Below, piece after piece: positions 25,501 to 34,980 of a DNA stretch of 64,000 nt. Position 1 is the first letter of the stretch; each line of letters starts with the position of its first letter. The notes under the pieces are model-generated. The model saw nothing but the letters and a program-made list of their open reading frames with translations, ran no database searches and was not told the origin of the DNA. The position numbers and the translations under genes were made by a program. Source of the DNA: Cephalopachus bancanus (taxonomy: Eukaryota; Chordata; Mammalia; Primates; Tarsiidae); assembly GCA_027257055.1 (NCBI GenBank), contig JAPVLO010000180.1:992001-1056000 (forward strand), read 5' to 3'.

Positions 25501-26993
25501 AACTAAGTCCTGAGAGATGCCACAAGCTGCTCCAAACGGCACTGCTTGCCGCAAGCTGTGCCAGGCTGGAGCTGCAGCACCAGGTCGGAGCGGCAACCTG
25601 GCCCTATCTGGGCTTCACGGGGAGTCCGTGGCACACCGGTTCAGTGACTGTGGGCTGGGGCCGCCGAAGGAGCATCTGGGGCTCTCGTTCACTGCTTGGA
25701 GGCATGGAGGCCAGTTCTGCAGGGACCACCGCATCCCCAGAAGGGCCCAGAGGCCTGCCCTCAGAGGCAGCAGCATACACTGGGCCGCCTGGTCCTAGCT
25801 CCACCCTGACTGTGCTCTTCTTGTCCCCGATCCCTCCAAGCCTCAGTTTTGTTGCCTCCACAGCAGAGGTGGTGCCGCCGCCGCATCGCAGGATTGTCAC
25901 GGGGCTCGAGGCCGTTCAGGCGTGTGTCAAACTCCTCATCCAGCAGTCATCTCTGGAGCATCAGTGACACGCCGGTGCACATCAGTCCTGCTTCTGTGAG
26001 CCTATGTTCTGGCAGGAACATGACACACACAGTGAGCAAACCAGCAGACGAGCTGCGCGCTGAGCGGCATGACGGCAGACACCAGTGCACCCAGACGCAC
26101 TTCTGCTCATACCCAGGCCTGTCATGTGGGAGGCCCATCCTTGGGAGGCTGCTCGTGCTGCTTGTGCTAAGCTCCCACAGAAGGCCCGTGTCTCCTGGCC
26201 AGCCCACTCCACCTTGGGTGCTGCTGACCTAACAGGAGGGTGTGGATGCCGGGGCCACGTTCCGGATGTCAAGCTCGTGTGGAAGTGACCCTCTGTCCTT
26301 CCCACAGCCATGACCCGCCCAAGGCGACGCCCCCTCCACTTGGCCTGACTCACTCCCAGGGAAGGCCACCCACTCCCAGATGGCATCTGTGGCCACACAC
26401 GTGCCCTTATAGATGTCTGTGAGCACTTGCTTCTGGTCTCATGTGGGAGACTCAGTGCTGTGTTTCTGTTACTTACGAGTGAGAGACGGCATGGCCAGGC
26501 CGGCCATATCTCCAGTCCAGCCTTTAGACTCAGGATCTGAGAATCATGAGAACGCCGTCCACTCCCATGCCACGGGGATGTCCTTGACAGCAACCGCTGC
26601 CTGTCACACACTGACCATGTGAGGTGCTTTGCAGGCCCCACACACAGATCCTCTCGGGGTGGGCAGGACAGGTCATCCAGAGCCTCCAAGTGGAGTGGAT
26701 GTCCTCCTCAGAGCTCAAGTCCGAGCGAGGGGAGGAGACTGCATGCGTCACTGGCAAGCGAGGTCCAGACTGTGTGCTCTCGAAGGCTGCGCCCGCATGG
26801 CCACCACACCCCAGGGCCCCAAGAATGAGCAAGCAGGTTAGAAGAGGGGCAGAGATCCAGGTGCCTGCCTGCATCTGCAGCTCCTCCTGACTGTCCCAAG
26901 GACTCGTTGCAGAGAGAGGCAGCCAGCGTGCCAGTGCAGGGGCTGCCATCGTCTGCGAGCTTAGTGTCACATTCTTGTGAAGAGCTGCTATAT
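22579..26993. other. Intronic stretch, unassigned apart from MIR pieces
   Basis: A diverged two-copy repeat of about 85 bp lies at roughly 23,735-23,865 ('actgaactcccaggtcatgt' versus 'actggactcccaagtcacat'). MIR-like pieces lie near 25,480-25,530 and 25,838-25,930. The long frames here (for example 25,227-25,967) run through them and show no known domain. Confidence 0.45.
25838..25930 (+). repeat. MIR SINE fragment
   Basis: 'agcctcagttttgttgcctc' and, 50 bp later, 'gcaggattgtcacggggct' match the MIR wording 'gcctcagttttctcatctgt' and 'cagggttgttgtgaggatt'. Confidence 0.5.
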
Positions 26994-27007
26994 AGAAAGG
27001 ACATCTG

Positions 27008-27303
27008 AGCCGGGCTCGGTGGCTCAGCCTATAATCCCGCGCCTTGGGAGGCTGAGGTGAGTGGATTGCCTGAGCCTGAGCCTGTGGGTTCGAGACCCGC
27101 CTGGGCAACTTGACAAGACCTCATCTCTACAATAAATAAAAAATTAGCCGGGCGTGGTAGCACGCGCCTGTAGTTCCAGCTACTTGGAAGGCTGAGGCGG
27201 CAGGATCGCCGGCGCCCAGCAGGTTGAGGCTGCAGTGGCCAGGAGCGGCCACTGCACTCCAGTCTGGGTGACAGAGTGAGACTCCAACTCAAAAAAAAAA
27301 AAA
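27008..27303 (+). mobile_element. Alu, full-length, with target-site duplication
   Basis: Starts 'agccgggctcggtggctc', has linker 'ctacaataaataaaaaatta' and ends 'gactccaactc' plus an A-tail. It is flanked by agaaaggacatctg (26,994-27,007) and agaaaggacgtctg (27,304-27,317), 13 of 14 identical. Insertion by L1-type target-primed reverse transcription. Contains a small 'gcctga' expansion at about 27,068. Confidence 0.95.
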
Positions 27304-27317
27304 AGAAAGGACGTCTG

Positions 27318-28596
27318 TTGGCTTAAAGAGGACCTCATGATGAGCCCATGTGTCACTGTGGACAGGCCAGCTTAGCACCGTCTGCACTGTCTACTGTGCC
27401 CTGGGCATGCCTGCCACTTGGGTGCCACCTTTCTTGAGACATTGTCCACGACAGGTGAAAGCTGTGACTGTCACTGGCCGAGTGGGCTCTTTCCTATGGG
27501 AGGGATGGTCTCCATGGTGTAGACACACCCATGACAGGTGGTGGGAGGCCTATTGCAGGGCAAGGTCAAGAGCAGCATGGACTTCTTCTCCTAACCAAAT
27601 GGTTGTCAGGGGCCTGGGACCAGCTCTGACCACGTGCCTGTCACTTTTGGAAGGAGCTGTGTGGGCAGTTTACAGCAGACTCGTCGGGCGTGCATTTTCC
27701 GCCACAGCCCCTACCCCCTGCGTCGGCATAAGGGCTGATGGTGTGGGCCAGCCTGTGGACAAGGCTCTGCTCTCCCTAGGGTGGGCAGCATCCTTTCCTC
27801 ACAGCACTCATCCTCCGTGACCTGGTTCCTTGGTGGAGGACCTGACCCACCCTGCAGAGGTCTGTGGGGCGGAGGCCGGGAGGGCCTGCACACTGTGCCA
27901 GGCAAGACCTTGAACCTGCCTCCATGCCAGCAGATGCGTGGCCCAGAGCCCAGCCTCAGCCACCCTGGGCTCCTCTTCTCTGAACGAGGCATGGCAAAGA
28001 CTGGCCACCAGGCGTGTTGTGGAGTCCGGGTGGGAGCGAGGAGCCCTCCCATTGCTGCACTGCAGGTGATTCACAGAAAGGCGCTGAGTCCATGACAGAG
28101 ACCCAAGAGCTGCCAAGGGGTCAGGGACACCCAGAGCACGCTGGGGGTGGGGGACCTCAGGAGTAGCTGATGAGGAACTAGAACCCCTGGATCCCCTGTG
28201 GACGAGAGCCCAGTAGCACATCACCCGCTTACCACAGCCACTGTGATCACAGTAGAACTGCCTGGGAGCACCAGCATCTGAGAGGCTGGGGTCTCCAAGC
28301 CAGTTGCTTTGGGAAGGGGTGGAGGGAGGATGTGGGTGTGGGTGACACTGGGGTCTGCATGGGTCCCCACTCACACGACACAGGTGCCACATACTGGGAT
28401 GTGGCTTTGCAGATGCCGTGGCAGGTGGGGCTGTGCCATCTGGTGTGTCGACACCATGTCGCTGACAGTGCACTCCTCTTAGGAATTCCCACAGAACTCT
28501 GCCCCTCTTCAATGGTCCTGGAACCCTGAGCATCCGACACTTGGAAGTTCTTAGTCTCAGTCGTTGTAAATGTTGTTTTGAAATCCCTGCACAGCT

Positions 28597-28597
<1 letters not shown>
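27318..28597. other. Intronic GC-rich stretch, unassigned
   Basis: No exon, repeat family or RNA gene recognised. Confidence 0.5.
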
Positions 28598-28598
<1 letters not shown>

Positions 28599-28630
<32 letters not shown>

Positions 28631-28749
28631 GTGTGTGTGTCTGTTATGTACATGTCTGTGTGTGCGTGTGCATGTCTTTGCGCATGTGTGCCTGTATGTG
28701 CGCACGTGTCTGTGTCTTAGAGGTCTGTGTGTGTGTGTGCGTGTGTGTG
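28599..28749 (+). repeat. (TG)n microsatellite with interruptions
   Basis: About 32 bp of nearly uninterrupted TG from 28,599, then TG mixed with catg/cgtg to 28,749. Alternating purine-pyrimidine, so Z-DNA-prone. Confidence 0.95.
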
Positions 28750-29880
28750 GCTCCTCTTCCTGCTCCTCTCCTTTCCTACAGTCTTTTGAATCCACCCGCC
28801 TAGCGGCATCCTAGGTCAGGTCCGTTCCCCATCCCTGGATCTGACCCTGCCCCACCTGTGCCCTGCGCCCCGGACCCACGCTGAGATGGGAGCTATTACT
28901 GCATGGCCCGCCCTCTCCGTGTGTCCCCCATCCCCCACTGCCCTCCAGCTCCTGGGCCTTGGTCTCGTGTGCCCGGAGGAACTCTTGTCCCCTTTCGCCC
29001 AATGCCTCTGCTGCCCCCACCTCCACAGTGTCTTGTCCTTCCCGCTCTGCTGCCCTGTCGTACTTGGTACTTCGTTGCCAATGCTGCTGTGAGGGTCTCT
29101 TTCCTCCATGAAATTCCACCCTCTGCGAGAGCAGAAGCTGTGTGGCCGTGTACCCCTGAACTCTAGGCCAGCCGTGCAGGACCTGCCAGGCTCCAGGTAG
29201 CAGTCGGTCAGAGGAGTGAATGAACGAGCGAGTGAACGGAGTCCCGTGGAAGGGTTAAGGTAGATCACATGTGTGAGACATCAGCCGGTGTGGCTAGGAC
29301 GGGGCAGGCCGTGGTGTGTGGCTGAGGGTTACCTTGGTCTGTCCATGCATCAGTGTGCTTGGTGCCTGGCTGGCTTCCCAGGACGCAGCAGCTCCGTCCT
29401 TGTGGTCAGTGTGGATGCCTGTATGGCTGTGTGTTGTCCCTCGTCTCTCTCCCTGCCTCCCCTCCTCTCAGGACCCTCCTGTCTCCCCCTCCACACTGAG
29501 ACAGGGGTCACCCCGGGGTGGTCTTGTGAAGTAGAGGCTGGGCCTTAGAGGCTCTAGCTGCAGCTCAGTGCTGAGAGTAGGGCCACATCCTCTGCTGTCG
29601 GCCTCCCAAACTGGGCCCTTCTCGGGTGGCGTTTCTCCTCCCACATCCACCCTGCTGGGTCCCACTCGCAGCCCACCAGCCCTGGCATGCCCCTGGCTGG
29701 ACCCAGTGTGGCCCCTGCTCTTCCCGCGGGGATCAGGTTTGCATAGGAACCCAGTAAGTGCCGAGGGCTGGGATGCATAGCTGGCCATCCATGGCCTCTG
29801 GAGTCACGCCCTCCACAGCCCACTGGCAGACACCGCCGTGTCTGCTTGTGCGCAGGACGCATGAGATTCCAAGGTCGTCT
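28750..29880. other. DYM: Distal end of last intron, unassigned
   Basis: GC-rich unique sequence leading to the DYM acceptor. No conserved frame apart from the exon that follows. Confidence 0.5.
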
Positions 29881-29894
29881 TATTTTCGTTGCAG

Positions 29895-30044
29895 AAATTT
29901 CCGGAACTGAAGTTCAAGTACGTGGAGGAGGAGCAGCCTGAGGAGTTTTTCATCCCCTACGTGTGGTCCCTGGTCTACAACTCCGCCGTAGGCCTGTACT
30001 GGAACCCGCAGAACGTCCAGCTGTTCACCATGGATTCCGAGTGA
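29895..30044 (+). CDS. DYM: DYM (dymeclin) terminal coding exon
   Basis: Last coding exon of dymeclin: 49 codons plus TGA. Dymeclin is a peripheral membrane protein that cycles between cytosol and Golgi and supports Golgi organisation and secretion, notably in chondrocytes and brain; human loss causes Dyggve-Melchior-Clausen and Smith-McCort dysplasias. A pyrimidine-rich tract ending in gttgcag sits directly before 29,895. The frame opens on a lysine codon at the junction (phase 0) and reads [19 protein letters not shown], continues through the hydrophobic stretch [17 protein letters not shown] and ends QLFTMDSE. From memory this matches the mammalian dymeclin C-terminus closely; I recall human ending DIQLFTMDSD where this copy has [10 protein letters not shown], all conservative changes. 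The related HID1 protein ends in a similar W-x(3)-D-x(2)-LF pattern. The exon is intact with no frameshift. Upstream exons, encoding about 620 residues, are outside the window. Identification rests on recall of the family sequence, not a search. Confidence 0.85.
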   Translation, partial: KFPELKFKYVEEEQPEEFFIPYVWSLVYNSAVGLYWNPQNVQLFTMDSE

Positions 30045-30258
30045 GGTGGGGCCCCCGTCCGAGCCCTCCAGCCCAGCAGCCTGCGAGTTGCTTTATTTCT
30101 GGGCCACAGAAGCAGGCAGGTGACCCGGCGTGTCCTCCTCGGCCGAGGATCACTCACACACTCTGGAGAACTGGTGCCCGTGGCAGTAGGTGTCAGCTTA
30201 AATTGTAGTGCACAGAGGGGAGATGGTGCAACAATAAACGTGAGCTCCTGTCCAATAT
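30045..30258 (+). other. DYM: DYM 3' untranslated region
   Basis: Sequence from the TGA to the expected cleavage site about 20 nt after the AATAAA. At roughly 210 nt it is short. I see no Alu, microsatellite or extended open frame in it. The cleavage position is estimated, not observed. Confidence 0.7.
30233..30238 (+). terminator. DYM: Canonical poly(A) signal AATAAA for DYM
   Basis: AATAAA lies 189 nt after the stop codon. A GU-rich element (gttgtgttt, 30,262-30,270) follows 24 nt later, the usual arrangement for CPSF/CstF recognition. A G-rich purine tract begins about 120 nt further on and could assist polymerase pausing; that last point is inference. Confidence 0.75.
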
Positions 30259-30377
30259 GCAGTTGTGTTTCCAACCAAGTCTAGAGCTTTCCTGAGAGAC
30301 CCATGGCCCGGACACATGGCACTTCAGCAGGACACATGGGTTCTTTTACATGTGCAAGATGCCTGTTTTGATCTTTT

Positions 30378-30615
30378 GAGGGATGGAGGGAGAGGGGGAG
30401 AGAGGAAGAGAGAGGGCAGAGGGAGAGAAAGAGGGGGAGAGAGAGGGAGGGAGAGAAGGAGGAAGAGAGAGACGAGGAGGGAGAGGGGGAAGAGGGAGAA
30501 AGAGAGGCGGAGAGGGAGGGAATGGGAAAGAGAAAGGGAGAAGGAAGGAGAGAGGGGAAAGGGGAGAGACGGAGGGAGAGGGAGAAAGGGAGAGGGGGTA
30601 GGGAGAGAGGGAAGG
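30378..30615 (+). repeat. Purine-rich (GGGAGA)n tract
   Basis: About 238 bp almost entirely A/G on the + strand, with only a few C or T interruptions. Built of 'ggagagaggg' variants. Lies about 120 bp beyond the DYM poly(A) site. Polypurine mirror repeats of this kind can form triplex (H-DNA). Open frames through it are pure Arg/Glu/Gly repeats and not genes. Confidence 0.95.
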
Positions 30616-32435
30616 TTCCTCTTGCATGAAGGAATGCCATGAGAAAGGCGAGGCAGGGATTCTTGGGAGCTGGTGCCTCGTGTGGCTGCCCCTGAGGGCT
30701 CCTGTCACCAGCGCTGGGCCTGAGCACTTGACTGTGAGCCCTGGAGTCTCCACAGTTTCCCCTCAAAAGACAAAATGGCTCCCTCTATGGCTACAGGGCT
30801 CCGTTTAGATGTGGTCTCAGGCAGCAGCCCCGTTGAGGTGGGCCGGCAAGATTGCCTCTGTCTGCTGTGGTCCCCAGGAAAGAAGGACTTGCTCTTGAAG
30901 GCCGTCCTTTTCCCTCAGCTGGACCATGGGGCAGGGGTGACAGTGTGTAAACCTGGTGCTGCACGGAGGGGCCCACATATCTCCCTTCGTATCTGAGGCG
31001 GCCGCACTTCTGGGCCCCTGGGGCCCATGTGGGGTCCCTGCACTGGAGGAAGCCACACCTCCAAGGAAGCAATGCAGTGGCTGTCCAGGGCAGAGCATGG
31101 TACAGAAGCGGGGGCGGGGAGGAACTGTCCCTCTGGGTCCCCCTCAGCATCCTTGCCAGCCCTGCACAGTCTCAAGGAGCCTGGTGCGTTCTCAAAGACA
31201 CAACACGCATAGTCTCCTCTGCGTAGAGAGCGGTCTCCCCGGAGGTCAGAGCATCTGCCTCCCCTGCGCTTGCCCCGCCTGGTGCCGCCCGTCCACCACC
31301 GTCTCCGAGGCCTGGAGGAGTCGGGCCGTCACCCCAATTCCCTAGGAGGTCTGAACTGCTGCCCTCCCATGCACCTCTCTTCCACTCAAAAACCTGGTTG
31401 AGCCATCCTCCCAGCGGCGACTCGGGAAGGGCCATCCAGGCAGGGTCCAGGAGGCAAGGGCAGCTTGTCCTCCTGAGGCTTGCCTCTGATATGATTCATG
31501 ATCCATGCCTGCCAGGTACCCTCCTTCACCTGCTTCCAGGGAGGCCACCTGAAGGAGGGCAGAGCAGGCCCCAGACAGGAGGGTGGCCCAACACTCCCCT
31601 CGGCACAGCTGTGCTCACTCACTTCCTATGCTGGGAGGGTTTGCAGCTTGCCTGTGTTTCCAAAGCATTTTGATTTGTTTCCTTCCCTTTAAACCAAAAG
31701 CTCTTTGAAGGGTCATGAGAAGCAGCTGAACTCCCAGCAGGACCATGGGTCTGTCCCTGCATCTGTGGGCAGTGCATGAGACAAGCCCTGGGCCCCCCAA
31801 GGCTCCTCACTATTACAGAGGCAACTCCAAGGAAGCCTTGGGTCAGCCGTCTCCTCTCAGGGCTTTGGGTTCCCTGCGGTGCCTCCAGCCCCTCCCTCTC
31901 ATCCCTTTTCCCTCCGTCAGGTGTTCACTGGCTGGAAGCTCAGTGGGCTCAGAACTGACCTGGGAGAGGCCCACACCTGTTCCTCCTGGGGATGGGGGCC
32001 GCAAACCTCCACAACTGCTTCCTTCTGTTGGTGGAAGACTTACCACTTGGCAGCAAGTTGAATAATAAACCTGGGTCATGCTTGCGTTAATCTTGAATGT
32101 TCTTTTGCTGAGAATTCTTTTGTGTTGCACAAAGTAAAAACCGTGGAATGATGCAACACAAGGTCATCACGTGTTGCGATGGAAATAAACCCCTGCTTTG
32201 CCCAGGATATGAAGCCAAGATTGCAGTCTGTCGTTTTACCAGCCAAGAGTTCTGCTGCAGTATTTGTCTTTGAAAGAACACACGCCTTTCGAGAGCAGCT
32301 TCCCTGTAAGATTTCCAGGCACTTTGCAGCAAGCTTCAGAATTCTGACTCTGGTTCCTGCAGGCACTCCCTGCTTTCAACCTAATAAGGAGGACTGAATG
32401 ATCAGCTCAGTGGACAGATTTAAGAATTTCAGAAG
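30616..32435. other. Intergenic stretch downstream of DYM, unassigned
   Basis: GC-moderate unique sequence. No promoter, exon or recognisable repeat identified. Confidence 0.5.
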
Positions 32436-32439
32436 AGGG

Positions 32440-34720
32440 TGAGAAAGACAAAAAGATGGAGCAGGTAGAACAAATAGAAGGCAAGACATTTGAAATAGAT
32501 TGATTATTACATTAAATGTAAATGGACAAATGTTACAAGGTTACAAAGATCATCAGGTTTGTGTTAAAAACAATCACCAAGGCTGGACACGGTGGCTCAA
32601 GCCTTTGATCCCAGCGCTTTGGGAGGCCAAGGTGAGGGGATTGCTTGAGCCCATAGGTTTGAGAACAGCCCAGGCAACTTGGCAAGACATCTCTACAATA
32701 ACTCGAAAAAAAATTAACCAGGTGTGGTAGCGCACTCCTATAGTTCCAGCTACGTGGAAGGCTAAGGCAGAATGATCACCTGAGCCCAACAGGTCGATGC
32801 TGGAGTGGCTGTGAGTGTGCCACTGCCCTCCAGTCTGGGCAACGGAGTGAGACTCCAACTCAAAAAAAAACCAACCACCACACACTATTTACAAGAAACG
32901 CTTCTAAAACATGAACTTGGACATTTTGAAAGAAAAGAATGGAGAAGTATATATCTAAAACTAGTAACCATGAGGAAACTGGTGTAGACATATTAATATT
33001 TAAGTAAAGTTTAAGGCAGGTTTTTTTTTTTTCAGGAATAAAAGGATCAATTCAATTACGAGATAGAGGTAATAATTCTAAATTTATATACACTTTAATG
33101 ATATAGCCAAAATATATAAAAGAAAATTTGATAGAACTAGGAAATTTAGGCAAATACATAATCAGAGTGAGATTTTTAGCATACCTATTTTGGTAATTGG
33201 TAGGAAAAAAAACTAGCATACAAAAAATCAGGTTACAGAAATAATGAAATTCACAAACGTAGCCAAATGGATGTCTGTGGAGCACAACACCCAGTAGCAT
33301 ACTTTTCAGACACAAATGTACACCTCAGAATGCTGGGCTATAAACGTCTCAAACAAACTCCAAAATAATTCACATGAAGTATGTTATCTGACCACAGTGC
33401 AACGAAGCTGAGAAGTCAGTTACAGAAAGATAATTGTATAATCCTCATGAATTTGGGAATTAGATTTCTAATCCATCTGTCGAAGAAATCAATGGAAATT
33501 TGAAATATTTCAAATGGATCACAAAAATACTACAAAGCAAAACTAATAGAGTAAAACTATGCAATGCAGCTAAAACTGCTTAGAAAGATGTCTTTAAATG
33601 CTTATACTAGAAAAGAAGAATGTTTGAAAGTCAGTTATCCAAGCAACCACCTCAAAGCTTTAAAAAAAAGACAGTGGGGGGGCACACCTCATCAACAAGG
33701 GTACCTGCACAGTGGATATTTGTGTACCTAACCCGAAGTGTACCCCACAATTTTAAAATAAATAAATAAATAAAATTAAAAAGCAGACAATGAAACACAA
33801 AAGTACAAATAAAATTACTGATCAAGCACACAAATAGCAAAGGGAATCAAGAGTCCTCTTTAAGAGGACTGAAAACCCCATGATGGAAGAAGGATGGAGA
33901 GAGTTTGGGACAGGAATGGCCAGTGGTTACCAGAAGAGGAGGGGGCAGGGCCTCAGCTCATGCAACCGAGTACTCAGGAGAAGATTATAGACAAAAATGA
34001 CTTGTATTTCTATATACTGGCTAAAAAACAAAGTAAAGTTTTAAGTGAACCATTCACAGTAGCATTTTTTAAAAACATTCATTAATGCCCAGAGATCAGT
34101 CTAAAAATAGTGAGCGAAACAGAAGATCTAGATGAGAGTCCTCTGGGGAAGGGGGTCTCTGGGGTCAGAAGGTTCACGGATCAGGGGTTCCCTCCTAGTT
34201 GATCACATTCAAACAATCTCAAGCCAAAACCCAGCTTTTGGGGGGAATGGGGAAACCTGACAAATTGATTCTAAAATGTAGGCGGAAATCCAAAAAGTCA
34301 AGAATAGCCCAGAAAACCTTGAACAAAGCTCATGTTTATATTGACAGATGTCTAAGACTCTATAGACGTACTCTAGTTAAATGGTTAGGTATTGTCACAA
34401 GGGTAGACAAAATATACCACTAGAAAAGGATGTCAAGGTCCCCTTGTATGGAGACAACAGACTTGACAAGGGCCCTGCCCAGCAATGGGGAAGGGACTCT
34501 TGTCAATAAATGGTGCTGGCAGAGGGGGGGGGGCAATGAATCTAGGACCCCTATGCCCACTCCCGCCGACTCATACCCTGTGTATGTCAGTTCCTTCATT
34601 CGTGAGGTTAAGCCCTAGTATTCCAGAAGAAAACAGAAGAGACTCTCTTCATGGCCGTTGGATAGAGAAAGATTCCTTAAAGAAGACAACACAAGATGCT
34701 AACCATAGAGAAAAGAATGT
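32440..34720 (+). mobile_element. Decayed L1 (L1M-class) ORF2 remnant
   Basis: Colinear fragments of an old L1 ORF2 on the + strand. The endonuclease start region ('attacattaaatgtaaatgg', 32,506) is followed by 'ctatttacaagaaacgct' at 32,886. Then comes the region after the endonuclease ('tttaaatgcttatactagaa' at 33,593), reverse-transcriptase-region wording ('cttgtatttctatatactgg', 34,001) and the C-terminal region ('gtcaataaatggtgctggca', 34,501; 'ccagaagaaaac', 34,622). There are multiple stops, deletions and a foreign AT/GC block around 33,665-33,775, so no protein is possible. An Alu sits inside it. The 5'UTR, ORF1 and a clean 3' end are not visible. Confidence 0.85.
32581..32868 (+). 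mobile_element. Alu nested in the L1 remnant
   Basis: Full dimer from 'ggctggacacggtggctc' to 'gactccaactc' and an A-tail. The L1 sequence breaks at 'acaatcaccaa' before the Alu and resumes with 'ccaaccacca' after it, a diverged target-site duplication. More diverged than the Alus at 27.0 or 51.4 kb, so probably older. Confidence 0.9.
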
Positions 34721-34980
34721 CAGTGCAGCCGCAGCCAGAAGCCACAGCCTGTGATCTACAGGAGAGTGCGGGGGCTGGCAGTTATTTTTATGAAAGTGTT
34801 AGTTATGTTAACACGTCATGGGTTTATTTAATGAGTTAATAAATATTTTTAAATTTCTCAGTTTAATTTGACATAAATATTGACAGACATAGCTCACATA
34901 GACAGAAGCTTTTAAGATCTTCAGTAACTTTTCAGAAGGCAAAGATCAAAATGTACTGATCTAGCCACGGAGAAATGTGG
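34721..34980. other. AT-rich stretch, possibly an old repeat tail
   Basis: 'taaatatttttaaatttctc' followed by 'gacataaatattgacagaca' and 'agctcacatagacag' resembles the inner part of an ancient interspersed repeat I cannot name with confidence. It bridges the L1 remnant and the satellite. Confidence 0.35.

Larger units (their letters stand above)
1..29894 (+). other. DYM: Presumed last intron of DYM (3' part)
   Basis: No other segment in this stretch combines an open frame, splice borders and recognisable dymeclin sequence. The penultimate DYM exon would end in the residues before KFPELKF, and I could not find it. The whole stretch therefore reads as intron, with its acceptor at 29,893-29,894. 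Identifiable content is itemised separately: ancient repeats, Alus and three simple or tandem arrays. The remainder is unique or too decayed to name. Confidence 0.65.

Noticed and set aside
30383..30766. Arg/Glu-rich or Ser/Leu/Pro-rich proteins around 30.4 kb
   Set aside because: They are translations of the purine tract on either strand.
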